From Adlercreutzia sp. ZJ141 (GTDB lineage: Bacteria > Actinomycetota > Coriobacteriia > Coriobacteriales > Eggerthellaceae): a stretch of 64,000 nucleotides of DNA. The stretch is from contig NZ_JAAKEB010000007.1 in the NCBI RefSeq assembly GCF_011038965.1, positions 1 through 64,000 on the forward strand. The letters run 5' to 3'. Below, piece after piece: positions 53,746 through 62,443 of the stretch (position 1 is the first letter of the stretch; each line of letters starts with the position of its first letter). The position numbers and the translations under genes are program-made. Below the pieces are notes generated by a model. The model worked only from the letters and a program-made list of their open reading frames with translations. It did no database searches and had not been told where the DNA came from.

Positions 53746-55023
53746 TCAGCGGCCTTTGTTCATCTTCGCGGCGATTTCTTCCGCAGAGAGCATTTTTTCC
53801 TCGAACACGGTGTCGGAATCCAAATCGAATGCGGTATGCAGGCAGCGCACTGCGTCGGTTGCTTGCGATGCTGCCACGATAACCGACAGGCGAATGGGCG
53901 ACGTTGATACCGAGATGATGTTGATGTCGTTCGCGCCGAGCGTGGTGAATGCTTTTGCGGCCACACCAGGCTGCGACTTCATGCCCGTTCCTACCAGACT
54001 CACCTTGGCGATGTCTTTGTCCACCAGATATCCGGTCGCGCCGATTTCCTGAACCAGACGGTCGAGCGTTTCCTCCGCGCGATCGATGTCGGCAACGGGG
54101 CACGTGAAGCTGATGTTCGCCAGCCCATCAAACGACGTGTTCTGGATAATCATGTCGACGTTCACCATATTGCCGGCCAGCGCGGAAAACACCTTTGCCG
54201 CCACGCCCGACGTGTCGGGAATGCCTCGCAGCGTGAACTTCACTTCCGACGTATCGTGCGCAATGCCGGTGATGACGGCTTCCTCCATATCGGGTTCCTC
54301 CTTGATGTAGGTGCCTTCCGCATCGGAGAATGCCGAGCGGGAATGAATGACCACGTTCCATTTCTTCGCAAACTCAACCGCGCGCGACTGCAGCACGCCC
54401 GCACCGGCGCTGGAAAGCTCGAGCATATCGTCGTAGGAAATCTGGTCGAGCTTCTTGGCGCGCGGACACACGCGCGGGTCGGACGTGTACACGCCGTCGA
54501 CGTCGGAATAGATTTCGCAGACGTCGGCGTTAATGCCCCACGCCACCGCAACCGCCGTGGTGTCGGAGCCGCCGCGGCCAAGCGTGGTCATGTCGTCGTT
54601 GGCGTCGATACCCTGAAAACCAGCAATAACGGGAATGTAGCCCTCGTCAAGCGCGGCAAGAATGCGTTTGCTGTTGATGCTGGTGATCTTCGCTTTGTTG
54701 TGCGTGCCGTCGGTTTTGATTCCTGCCTGGCGACCAGTGAAGCTGATGGACTTGTAGCCGCGCGCCTCAATTGCCATAGCCAGAAGTGTCATGGACACCT
54801 GCTCGCCCGTGGACAGCAGCCGATCCATTTCACGCGCCGGCGGGTTGGCATTGAGTGCCTTAGCAAGACCCACCAATTCGTCGGTGGTCTTGCCCATAGC
54901 GGACACAACCGCCACCACCTTATGCCCTTCCTGGCGCTTCGCGATGAGCCGCTTGGCAACGTTGCCGATGCGCTCTGCGGAAGCGACGGACGTGCCACCG
55001 AATTTGCAAACGATAATTGACAT
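53746..55023 (-). CDS. lysC: Aspartate kinase
   Basis: A 425-residue aspartokinase that phosphorylates aspartate in the first step of the aspartate family pathway. The N-terminus SIIVCKFGGTSVASAERIGN and GGSDTTAVAVAWGINADVCE form the kinase domain. STGEQVSMTLLAMAIEARGY is also family-typical. Two ACT domains follow from about residue 265 (ITGIAHDTSEVKFTLRGIPD) and 345 (KVSLVGTGMKSQPGVAAKAF), which bind feedback inhibitors. Whether lysine, threonine or both inhibit it cannot be told by eye. Confidence 0.96.
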   Translation of the reverse strand: MSIIVCKFGGTSVASAERIGNVAKRLIAKRQEGHKVVAVVSAMGKTTDELVGLAKALNANPPAREMDRLLSTGEQVSMTLLAMAIEARGYKSISFTGRQAGIKTDGTHNKAKITSINSKRILAALDEGYIPVIAGFQGIDANDDMTTLGRGGSDTTAVAVAWGINADVCEIYSDVDGVYTSDPRVCPRAKKLDQISYDDMLELSSAGAGVLQSRAVEFAKKWNVVIHSRSAFSDAEGTYIKEEPDMEEAVITGIAHDTSEVKFTLRGIPDTSGVAAKVFSALAGNMVNVDMIIQNTSFDGLANISFTCPVADIDRAEETLDRLVQEIGATGYLVDKDIAKVSLVGTGMKSQPGVAAKAFTTLGANDINIISVSTSPIRLSVIVAASQATDAVRCLHTAFDLDSDTVFEEKMLSAEEIAAKMNKGR

Positions 55024-55204
55024 GGTTTTCCGTTCTTGACGTGCTTAAATCGACAGCCCCACACTATAGCAAACCAAAGCGTTGCCGACAGCCCCCGCAG
55101 GGGCGTTTACCGGTATTTAACGTCAGGCGGTACCGATGTCAGTAAGTTGAGCACAGGCACCATTTCGCCAACGTGCATGTCAAATGATCCCTTAGCACAC
55201 CGAA

Positions 55205-55231
55205 AACGGGCCCACCGTTTGGCGGGCCCGC
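55205..55231 (-). terminator. Terminator downstream of the NSS transporter
   Basis: CGGGCCC at 55207-55213 and GGGCCCG at 55224-55230 form a GC-rich stem with a partly paired loop. On the minus strand it is followed by GTTTTC. It lies about 48 bases after the transporter stop and upstream of lysC. Confidence 0.75.
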
Positions 55232-55277
55232 ACTATGCGAAGTCGTTCTTCAGGAAACGCTGTTCTTAACCGGCACG

Positions 55278-56714
55278 CTACAACGTGAATAAGCCGAGCG
55301 ATTGCAGCAGTAAGATGGCCAGCAGCACGGGGCACACGAACTTCATCATGATGACGTACAGATGACGGCGCTGGAACTTGAACTTGCCCCCTTGCTCAAC
55401 TTCGTCGATGATGACTTTCGGCTTGACAACCCACCCGAACAAAATGCAAGTGAGCAGCGCCAACAGCGGCATGAACAAGTTGTTCGATGCGTAGTCCATA
55501 ACGTCAAGAATCTGTGCAACCGCGCCGTTGGGCAGCGTCAGTTCAAAGTAGAACACGTTGTAACCCAGGCACACGATAAGCCCCGCAATAAGCGCCCACA
55601 TGGCCGTGATAATCACGCTTTTTTTGCGGCTCAGTTTAAACTTGTCTATGATGCTCGACACAATAGCTTCCATGATGGACACAGCCGACGTAATGGCAGC
55701 GAACGTAACCAACAGGAAGAACAGCAGGCCCACGATGGGACCGGCAGCACCCATGGCAGCGAACACCTTCGGCAAACTGACGAACATAAGGCCAGGTCCT
55801 GCGCCCATGCCCTCAACGCCCATGAACACGAACACGGCGGGCACGATCATCAAACCGGCGAGCATGGCGGCCAGCGTGTCGAAGAACTCGATGCGGTTGA
55901 TGGACTGCATGAGGTTCGAATCGCTGCGCGCATACGAGCCGTACGCAACCATGATGCCCATGGCAACGCTGATACTAAAGAACAGCTGACCGGTCGCATC
56001 GGTGAGAACCACCAGGAACTGTTGCAACGTGATGCCCGAGAAATCGGGGATCACATAAACAGCCAGACCCTCCAACCCCGTGCGGGTAACACCTTGCGCG
56101 TCGGTATAGGACAGCGTGAGCGCGAAAATGGAAATACCCACGATCAAAACCAGCAAGATAGGCATGAGGATGCGGCTAGTGGTTTCGATACCTTTGTTCA
56201 CGCCGCGATACACCACAACAGCCGACACACCCAAAAACACGATCATCCACACGATCGGTTCAGCGAAGCTGGTAATGTGCCCTGTAAAGAAGCCATCCTG
56301 CGCGGCATCGGCACCACCGAACGTAAGGAACGTGGCCAGGTACTTCAGCACCCAACCGCCAATAGCGCAGTAGTACGGCAAGATGATAACCGGCACCAAG
56401 CAGGCAAGCACTCCAAGGAAACCCCAGCGCTTGTTGATTTTGCCGTAAGCAGTCAGCGGCCCTTGCCGCGTCTTGCGCCCAAGCGTCACCTCGGTGGTGA
56501 GCAGGGCGAAGCCAAACGTTAAAACCAAGACCAAATACACCAGCAAGAACAGGCCGCCGCCATCCTTTGCCGCCAAATACGGGAAACGCCAAAGGTTTCC
56601 TAGGCCGATTGCACTGCCGGCGGCTGCAAGCACGAATCCAAACGATCCGGTAAAGGTCCCCCGCTTGCCCGCGAGGCTGGGCCCCTCCGTCGCGGACGAT
56701 TTCATTTCTTCCAT
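55278..56714 (-). CDS. Neurotransmitter:sodium symporter family (SNF) transporter
   Basis: A 478-residue sodium-dependent transporter of the LeuT/NSS family. The first helix motif GSAIGLGNLWRFPYLAAKDG contains the substrate- and Na+-binding residues. Helices 6-8 have DATGQLFFSISVAMGIMVAY and FAAITSAVSIMEAIVSSIID. About 11-12 helices are present, the usual bacterial number. AAAGGAG precedes the ATG. Such proteins take up amino acids; tryptophan, tyrosine or leucine-like substrates cannot be separated from sequence alone. Confidence 0.94.
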   Translation of the reverse strand: MEEMKSSATEGPSLAGKRGTFTGSFGFVLAAAGSAIGLGNLWRFPYLAAKDGGGLFLLVYLVLVLTFGFALLTTEVTLGRKTRQGPLTAYGKINKRWGFLGVLACLVPVIILPYYCAIGGWVLKYLATFLTFGGADAAQDGFFTGHITSFAEPIVWMIVFLGVSAVVVYRGVNKGIETTSRILMPILLVLIVGISIFALTLSYTDAQGVTRTGLEGLAVYVIPDFSGITLQQFLVVLTDATGQLFFSISVAMGIMVAYGSYARSDSNLMQSINRIEFFDTLAAMLAGLMIVPAVFVFMGVEGMGAGPGLMFVSLPKVFAAMGAAGPIVGLLFFLLVTFAAITSAVSIMEAIVSSIIDKFKLSRKKSVIITAMWALIAGLIVCLGYNVFYFELTLPNGAVAQILDVMDYASNNLFMPLLALLTCILFGWVVKPKVIIDEVEQGGKFKFQRRHLYVIMMKFVCPVLLAILLLQSLGLFTL

Positions 56715-57007
56715 TCCTTCTCCTTTGCCGTGTGTGCATCGGGCGCGGCTTCACGAAACTAAAGAAACGCACATGCGCGGCCCGCACAGCCGCCCTGACG
56801 CAAAACATGTCCGAGAAACATACCACGAACGGAAGCATACGTCCAATACCGCAGCCTGCCAGCCGACGTATATCGCGCGGCGAACGGACAGGTGTGGCAC
56901 ATGTAGAAAAGCGCATGCTATCAGGCACTTCATCGCAGTAGAGCGCTGGAGAATAAGTCGGGCACTGCGTTTTCTGTTATAGACCGCGCGACGAGTGCGC
57001 ACTCGCG
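56715..57007. other. Intergenic DNA upstream of the NSS transporter
   Basis: No gene is seen in 293 bases. It should carry the transporter promoter and the end of the ABC-F transcript. Confidence 0.35.
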
Positions 57008-58945
57008 CTATTCCCCCAGTTTCTCCGCCGCTTCCAGCCACTCGAGTTCGAGCTCGTCGATGCGTGCTTGGAAACCGGCTATCTCGTCTTGCTTCTCAGT
57101 GAGCGCCACGTAGTCGGATTGATCGACGCTTGCCATGGCCTCGCGCGTAGCGGCAATTTTACCGCGTAAGGTTTCCACCTTGCCTTCGTTTGACTGCATA
57201 AGCTTGCGCAGCGCACGCACTTCCCCACCTGACAAGCGCGGCGCACTTGCGACACCACCGGCATCGCGAGATGCGTTGCCCGCCGATGCGCCACCTGCCA
57301 GCGCGCCACCCGTAGCCGTGCTGCCCGCACCCGCGCCACCTGCCAGCGCGCCACCTGTAGCCGTGCCGCCCGCAGCCGCATGGCCCGCCGTGGTACCGCC
57401 GCTCGTTACAGCCCGCATGTCAGCCACAATGCTGAGGTATTCGTCCACGCCACCCGGCAAATGACGAATCTTACCCTGAAGCAAAGCGAACTGATGGTCG
57501 GTCACGCGCTCCATCAAGTAGCGATCGTGCGTGACAAGCAAAAGTGTTCCTGGCCAGCCGTCGAGCATGTCTTCCACAACGGCCAGCATGTCGACATCCA
57601 TGTCGTTTCCCGGCTCGTCAAGCACAAGCACGTTCGGCTCGTCCAACAGAATAAGCATGAGCGCAAGCCGGCGTTTCTGGCCACCCGACAAGTCGCTCAC
57701 CGGTTCGTTCAGATCGCCTTTCGTGAACCCCAGCCGCTCGAGTAACTGCGCGGGAGTCATTTCCTTGCCATCGAGCATCGTGCGTCTGCCATAGCGCGAT
57801 ATCACCTGACGAACGCGATCATCGCCGTATTTCGCCAGCTCATGAAGGTGTTGCGACAGCACCGCGAACCGCACCGTCTGGCCAATGCGCACCGTACCCT
57901 TAGTCGGCTGCTGCACGCCCTGAATGACGTTCAGTAGCGTGGTTTTGCCTGCGCCGTTTTCGCCAACGATACCGTAGCGGTCGCCCGGCCCGAGCGCCCA
58001 ACTAACGTCGTCGAGCACCGTATGCGGCACGCCCGACGCGTCATTAAATGCAACCGTCACATTCTCAAGATCGACCACCTGCTTGCCCAGTCGCGCCACA
58101 GCCATCCTCTTCAGTTCAACAGGATTGCGCAGCTCGGGCACATCGGCAATGAGGGCACGGGCAGCGGCCACGTGGAACTTCGGCTTTGTTGCGCGCGCAC
58201 GTGCCCCGCGCGACAGCCACGCAAGTTCGCGGCGAAGCTGATTTTGGCGCTTTTGCTCGGCAAGGTCGGCTAAGCGATCGCGCTCGACACGCTGCATGAT
58301 GTAGGCAGAAAAGCCGCCTTCGAACGGCTCGATGCCACCGCCGTGCACCTCCCACATGCTCGTACACACTTCATCGAGAAACCACCGGTCATGTGTCACC
58401 ACCAGCAGCGCTCCGCACCCCAGCCGCCACCGCCCTTTCAGATGCGCCGCAAGCCACGCGATGGCCCGCACATCCAAGTGATTTGTGGGCTCGTCAAGCA
58501 TGAGCACGTCCCAGTCGCCAATGAGCAGGCGCGCGAGATCGACCCGACGGCGTTGCCCACCAGACAAATCGCCCACTCGTCCGTCCCATGGAATGTCGGA
58601 CACCAGCCCAGCAATAATGTCGCGAATGCGCGGGCTGCCCGCCCACTCGTATTCCTGCAAGTTGCCCACAATGGCATGTTCGACGGTGTCATCGGCATGC
58701 AAAGAGTCGCTTTGCCCCAGCACGCCCACCGTCACGCCGCGCGTTCGAATGACGCGCCCTTCCTCGAAGCCCTCTTCAGGTTCGATCTGCCCTGCCAGCA
58801 ACCTGAGCAGCGTCGACTTGCCATCACCATTGCGGCCAACAATGCCGATTCGCGCGCCCTCGTCTACACCGATCGAAACGTTGTCGAACACCCGCTTCGT
58901 CGGGAAGTCGATCCGAACTTTCTCACATCCCAGCAAAAACGCCAT
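57008..58945 (-). CDS. Uup-type ABC-F ATPase
   Basis: A 645-residue soluble twin-ABC protein. The first ABC has GRNGDGKSTLLRLLAG, DLSGGQRRRVDLARLL and LMLDEPTNHLDVRA. The second has GENGAGKTTLLNVIQG, DLSGGQKRRLALMLIL and LVLDEPGNDMDVDM. A C-terminal coiled coil (EVRALRKLMQSNEGKVETLR onwards) is typical of Uup, which helps resolve stalled ribosomes or binds DNA branches. Between the second ABC and the coiled coil is a Gly/Ala/Thr linker encoded by tandem repeats. The start at 58945 (MAFLLGCEKV) fits the family; the frame stays open to 59071. Confidence 0.9.
   Translation of the reverse strand: MAFLLGCEKVRIDFPTKRVFDNVSIGVDEGARIGIVGRNGDGKSTLLRLLAGQIEPEEGFEEGRVIRTRGVTVGVLGQSDSLHADDTVEHAIVGNLQEYEWAGSPRIRDIIAGLVSDIPWDGRVGDLSGGQRRRVDLARLLIGDWDVLMLDEPTNHLDVRAIAWLAAHLKGRWRLGCGALLVVTHDRWFLDEVCTSMWEVHGGGIEPFEGGFSAYIMQRVERDRLADLAEQKRQNQLRRELAWLSRGARARATKPKFHVAAARALIADVPELRNPVELKRMAVARLGKQVVDLENVTVAFNDASGVPHTVLDDVSWALGPGDRYGIVGENGAGKTTLLNVIQGVQQPTKGTVRIGQTVRFAVLSQHLHELAKYGDDRVRQVISRYGRRTMLDGKEMTPAQLLERLGFTKGDLNEPVSDLSGGQKRRLALMLILLDEPNVLVLDEPGNDMDVDMLAVVEDMLDGWPGTLLLVTHDRYLMERVTDHQFALLQGKIRHLPGGVDEYLSIVADMRAVTSGGTTAGHAAAGGTATGGALAGGAGAGSTATGGALAGGASAGNASRDAGGVASAPRLSGGEVRALRKLMQSNEGKVETLRGKIAATREAMASVDQSDYVALTEKQDEIAGFQARIDELELEWLEAAEKLGE
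57288..57377. repeat. Two 45-bp tandem repeats inside the ABC-F gene
   Basis: Positions 57288-57332 and 57333-57377 are near-identical 45-bp copies beginning GCGCCACCTGCCAGCGCGCC. They encode a Gly/Ala/Thr-rich linker (GGALAGGAGAGSTAT type). The unit is a multiple of three, so copy-number change would keep the frame. Confidence 0.85.
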
Positions 58946-59092
58946 ATTTTGTTTGCCCACCCTTCGAGCTGCCACATTCCTCACGCTAAACGAAGGCTCG
59001 CCACCAACTCGAGCAGCGAGCCTACAATCGTGCGCTTTCCGCACTTCATTGTGCGAGCGCCCTGTCCGCACGGGCGCAACGGACGCTTCGCT

Positions 59093-59650
59093 TCAGTTAA
59101 ACGCCTGCTGGGTCTTCTCCAACCCGTCGGACACGATGGAAAGCGCCGCCTGTGCCCCCAGGTCACACGTGTGTTCGAACTCGTCTACCGCGTCCTTGCG
59201 CGGGCGCGACAGCACCCAGTCGACCACAGGCATGCGCCCCGGCGGACGCCCAATGCCGCACCGCACGCGGAACCAGTCGCGCGTGCCCAGCTTGTCGCAG
59301 ATGCTGCGCAAGCCGTTGTGCCCCGCATGCCCGCCGCCGAACTTGCAGCGAATCGAACCCGGTTCAATGTCGAGCTCGTCATGAATGACAATCAGATGAT
59401 CGGGAGCAACTTTGTAGGTTGCGCACAGCTGCTTCACCGGTCCACCCGACGTGTTCATGAAGCTTTGGGGCTTCGCGATCACGACGGGCACGCCGCGATG
59501 CGACCCTGCGGCCGTAAGCGCGCCGCATTCGGTTTTCCAATAGCGCGCGCCCACCTCGCCAGCAATGCGGTCGATCGCGTCGAACCCGGCGTTGTGCCGG
59601 GTGTGTGCGTACTCATCGCCCGGATTTCCCAGGCCAACGATTAGAAACAT
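59093..59650 (-). CDS. pth: Peptidyl-tRNA hydrolase
   Basis: A 185-residue enzyme that recycles peptidyl-tRNA. The N-terminus FLIVGLGNPGDEYAHTRHNA includes the catalytic His and Asn. KPQSFMNTSG and LIVIHDELDIEPGSIRCKFG carry further active-site residues, and GGHAGHNGLRSI the conserved His. Length is normal. Its ribosome-binding site, AAAGG, is contributed by a copy of the GGAAACACCGATTAAAG repeat directly upstream. Confidence 0.95.
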   Translation of the reverse strand: MFLIVGLGNPGDEYAHTRHNAGFDAIDRIAGEVGARYWKTECGALTAAGSHRGVPVVIAKPQSFMNTSGGPVKQLCATYKVAPDHLIVIHDELDIEPGSIRCKFGGGHAGHNGLRSICDKLGTRDWFRVRCGIGRPPGRMPVVDWVLSRPRKDAVDEFEHTCDLGAQAALSIVSDGLEKTQQAFN

Positions 59651-59660
59651 GCAGATAAAC

Positions 59661-59680
59661 CTTTAATCGGTGTTTCCTTG
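59661..59680. repeat. Single end of the GGGAAACACTG foldback family upstream of pth
   Basis: Read on the minus strand this is CAAGGAAACACCGATTAAAG, which differs from the tatD element end (CTAGGGAAACACTGATTAAAG) at a few positions. It fills most of the 46-base gap between prs and pth. Confidence 0.6.
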
Positions 59681-59696
59681 GTTCGGGCCATATCGT

Positions 59697-60662
59697 CTAG
59701 TCGAACAAAACCGAAATCGAACCGCAATGGAAGATCGTATCGATGGTTTTCGCGAACAGCGGTGCCACCGACAACACCTTGATCTTGCCAGTCTGACGCT
59801 CAAGCGGCACGGGTACGGCGTTTGTAACCACCACTTCTTCGATACAGGAATTCGCGATGCGCTCGTATGCCGGGCCACTGAACAGGCCATGCGTGGCGCA
59901 CGCGTACACTTGCGTTGCGCCCTTCGCCTTCAGCGTGCTGGCTGCGGCCACCAACGAACCCGCGGTGTCAATCATGTCGTCGTTTAAGATGCAGATTTTG
60001 CCAGCTACGTCGCCGATGAGCGCCGTAATTTCGGCTTGATTGTGCTTCGGACGATCCTTGTGCATGATGGCAAGATCGCAATCGAGCAGCGTGGAGAACT
60101 TCTTCGCAGCCTTTGCGCGACCCACGTCGGGAGACACCACGCACAACTTGCTGGCGTCAAGACCTTTGTTGGTGAAGTAGTCAACAAAAATAGGCATAGC
60201 CGTCATGTGGTTCACCGGTGAGTTGAAAAAGCCCTGAATGGCGTCTTGATGCAGGTCGATGGCAACAATGTTGTCCACACCGGCAGCGGTAAGCAGGTCG
60301 GCCACGAGCTTGGCTGTAATAGGTTCGCGTGGAGCGGCCTTGCGGTCTTGGCGGGCGTAACCATAGTGGGCAATAACAGCCGACACCGTACGAGCGGAAG
60401 CACGCTTGGCGGCATCAACCATAATCAGCAGCTCCATGAGCGCGTCGTTTACATCGTAGCCCGAACCGGCGCACACTGACTGAATGAGGAACACATCGGC
60501 CCCGCGCACGCTTTCCTGATAGCGCGCGTAGATTTCGCCATTAGCGAACTTCTCGTGCTTCACGTTGCCTAACGATATGTTCAGTTCCTTGGCAACCTGA
60601 TGGGCAAGCTCGGGATTCACCGAACCCGAAAACAGCAGCATCTTCCTCTGATCATCCGCCAT
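59697..60662 (-). CDS. prs: Ribose-phosphate pyrophosphokinase
   Basis: A 321-residue PRPP synthase feeding purine, pyrimidine, His, Trp and NAD synthesis. KHEKFANGEIYARYQESVRG, AHYGYARQDRK and the PRPP motif ICILNDDMIDTAGSLVAAAS are present. GFFNSPVNHMTAMPIF and VVSPDVGRAKAAKKFS are also conserved. AAGGAG lies 8 bases before the ATG at 60662; a GTG at 60671 is less well placed. glmU lies upstream on the same strand and pth downstream, the glmU-prs-pth order common in Gram-positive bacteria. Confidence 0.96.
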   Translation of the reverse strand: MADDQRKMLLFSGSVNPELAHQVAKELNISLGNVKHEKFANGEIYARYQESVRGADVFLIQSVCAGSGYDVNDALMELLIMVDAAKRASARTVSAVIAHYGYARQDRKAAPREPITAKLVADLLTAAGVDNIVAIDLHQDAIQGFFNSPVNHMTAMPIFVDYFTNKGLDASKLCVVSPDVGRAKAAKKFSTLLDCDLAIMHKDRPKHNQAEITALIGDVAGKICILNDDMIDTAGSLVAAASTLKAKGATQVYACATHGLFSGPAYERIANSCIEEVVVTNAVPVPLERQTGKIKVLSVAPLFAKTIDTIFHCGSISVLFD

Positions 60663-60738
60663 GGCACGCACTCCTTCATGTTGTGATTCAAGGCCGCCGC
60701 GCTGTATCGCGCAGCGGTGCCTATTCTACTACGGAAAC

Positions 60739-62133
60739 CTATTCGCCCGCCTGCGAAGCGCGCTTCTTGTCAGCCCAACCGGGCACTTCAAGCTGATTGG
60801 AGCGCTCTACAGCAAGCGAACCCGCCTGAACGTCCTTCGTGATGGTTGAACCCGCGCCTACCACTGCGCCTGCCCCAATGGCAACCGGGGCAACCATCAT
60901 GGTGTCGCTGCCAATAAAGGCGTCATCGCCAATAGTAGTTTGCCACTTGTTCTTGCCATCGTAGTTGCAGGTGATAGAGCCCGCGCCTACGTTCACGCCT
61001 TCTCCCATGATGGTGTCACCAATGTAGGAAAGATGCGGGACCTTGCTTCCCTTACCAATCGTGGATTTCTTAATTTCTACGTGCGTGCCAGCTTTCGCCC
61101 CTTCACAGAGGTGCGTACCCGGCCGCAAATAAGCGCGCGGACCGCACGTTGCAGCAGCATCTACGCGTGCTTGCACGGCAACCGTTTCATCCATTCGGCA
61201 GCACTGGCCGACAGTGGTATCGGTTAGGCGGGAATTGGGGCCAATCACGCTGCCGGAACCGACAGAGGTTCTTCCCAGCAAATACGTTTGCGGCAGCAGC
61301 TCAACGTCTTGACCGATTGTTACCTCGGGGCCAATCCACACCTGGTCGGGGTCCCACATAGTTACGCCCGATGCCATGTGACGTGCGTTAATGCGGCGTT
61401 GCATGATTTTGGTCGCCTCGGCTAGCTGCGCGCGCGAATTCACACCTAAGCACTCTTCGGCGGTTTCGGTGCGAAGAGCCATTACGGGACGCCCCGCAGT
61501 GCGGCAGATTTCCAGCACGTCGGTTAAGTACAACTCGCCTTGCGCGTTGTTATTTCCCACCCGAACGAGCGCCTCGAACAAATCGCGCGCATTGAAGCAG
61601 TAGAAGCCCGAATTGCACTCACGCACGGCAGCCTCTTCGGGCGTGGCGTCCTTCTGCTCTACAATGCGCAACACCTGGCCCGACTCATCGCGGATGATGC
61701 GGCCGTAGCCGAAGGGGTTTTCCAGTTCCATGGTAAGTGCCACCACAGCAGCGTCGTTTTCTTCGCACGTTTCCATAAGCCGAGAAATGGTGCCTGGCGT
61801 GATAAGCGGGCTGTCGCCTGAAAGCACCACCACAGGCGCTCCAACAAGAGCTGCGTGCGCGAGGGCATCTTTACACACCAGCACCGCGCCCGCCGTACCG
61901 TTGCGCTGCTGCTGCACCACCACGTGCGTGTCGTCGCACACCAGCGGCTCAACTTGCTCGCGCGCGTGCCCGACAACCGTAACCACACTTGCCGCGCCAG
62001 CTTCTTTCGCGGCATCAACTACCCATCTAACCAGGGGTTTTCCTAGTATTTCATGCGCCACTTTGGGCTTGTCGGATTTCATGCGCGTGCCAGCGCCGGC
62101 GGCCAGCACAATTGCAGCTGCAGCAGTTGCCAT
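60739..62133 (-). CDS. glmU: Bifunctional UDP-GlcNAc pyrophosphorylase / GlcN-1-P acetyltransferase
   Basis: A 464-residue enzyme that makes UDP-GlcNAc, the precursor of peptidoglycan and of the capD pathway in the polysaccharide locus. The uridylyltransferase domain has AAIVLAAGAGTRMKSDKPKV and NGTAGAVLVCKDAL. The left-handed beta-helix acetyltransferase domain has hexapeptide repeats and LSYIGDTIMGEGVNVGAGSI, then TCNYDGKNKWQTTIGDD with the catalytic region. AAAGGAAG precedes the ATG at 62133; the frame is open to 62211. Confidence 0.96.
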   Translation of the reverse strand: MATAAAAIVLAAGAGTRMKSDKPKVAHEILGKPLVRWVVDAAKEAGAASVVTVVGHAREQVEPLVCDDTHVVVQQQRNGTAGAVLVCKDALAHAALVGAPVVVLSGDSPLITPGTISRLMETCEENDAAVVALTMELENPFGYGRIIRDESGQVLRIVEQKDATPEEAAVRECNSGFYCFNARDLFEALVRVGNNNAQGELYLTDVLEICRTAGRPVMALRTETAEECLGVNSRAQLAEATKIMQRRINARHMASGVTMWDPDQVWIGPEVTIGQDVELLPQTYLLGRTSVGSGSVIGPNSRLTDTTVGQCCRMDETVAVQARVDAAATCGPRAYLRPGTHLCEGAKAGTHVEIKKSTIGKGSKVPHLSYIGDTIMGEGVNVGAGSITCNYDGKNKWQTTIGDDAFIGSDTMMVAPVAIGAGAVVGAGSTITKDVQAGSLAVERSNQLEVPGWADKKRASQAGE

Positions 62134-62200
62134 GAACGGTCTTCCTTTCGGAGCTTGCGGGCTTGCGACTTTTGTGAAGTATATCGCAAGCGCGCCTACG

Positions 62201-62229
62201 TTGTGCAGCATATTCAGCTGTGCTAAAAT
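62201..62229 (+). promoter_or_regulatory. Candidate promoter upstream of hpf
   Basis: TTGTGC at 62201-62206 and TAAAAT at 62224-62229 are spaced by exactly 17 bases. They resemble a housekeeping-type -35/-10 pair on the plus strand. Transcription would start near 62236, well upstream of hpf at 62444 and before the terminator-like hairpin at 62283. Confidence 0.5.
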
Positions 62230-62235
62230 AACGGC

Positions 62236-62317
62236 CAGCGGAAAGCCTGCGGTTGTGGGCGGGCAGCACCGTTAGTTTGTTAGACCGCTAGACTACCATC
62301 TAGCGGTCCTTCTTTTC
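62236..62317 (+). ncRNA. Candidate small RNA or terminated leader upstream of hpf
   Basis: A plausible promoter (62201-62229) and a strong terminator (62283-62317) bracket about 80 bases of GC-rich DNA with no open frame of note. The transcript would begin near CGGCCAGCGG and contains GGGCGGGCAGCACC. It could be a free small RNA, or an attenuated leader with hpf downstream. I do not recognise a known RNA family in it. Confidence 0.4.
62283..62317 (+). terminator. Terminator-like hairpin upstream of hpf
   Basis: GACCGCTAGA at 62283-62292 and TCTAGCGGTC at 62299-62308 are exact complements with a 6-base loop, followed by CTTCTTTTC. It lies in the 310-base gap between the divergent glmU and hpf genes, where no upstream plus-strand gene needs a terminator. 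Confidence 0.8.
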
Positions 62318-62443
62318 GGGCTCCCCCAGCGTCTTTACGAACCAATTCTACAAACCTGACACGGTATCAATGTTGCTTCCACACAAGCGCGCCTAGATGC
62401 GCTATGCTGTATATATTGTCGGATGCAGAGAAAGGGTTGCATC

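Noticed and set aside
54256-55020. 254-codon plus-strand ORF antisense to lysC
   Set aside because: The minus strand encodes a full aspartokinase with two ACT domains; no motif is seen in the antisense frame.
55240-55272. Possible further copy of the AGGAAACACTG repeat (CAGGAAACGCTGTTCTTAAC)
   Set aside because: Only the first half matches and the second half diverges, so chance similarity cannot be excluded.
55362-56522. 386-codon plus-strand ORF antisense to the NSS transporter
   Set aside because: It is His/Gln/Arg-rich in the way shadow frames of membrane proteins are, and has no start signal.
58343-59644. 433-codon plus-strand ORF antisense to the ABC-F and pth genes
   Set aside because: The opposite strand encodes clear ABC-F and Pth motifs in a normal frame; the antisense frame is open because of the codon bias of GC-rich genes.
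62236-62317. Candidate small RNA considered as the signal recognition particle RNA
   Set aside because: The conserved GGAAG tetraloop region with AGCAG on the opposite strand is not present in the expected arrangement.
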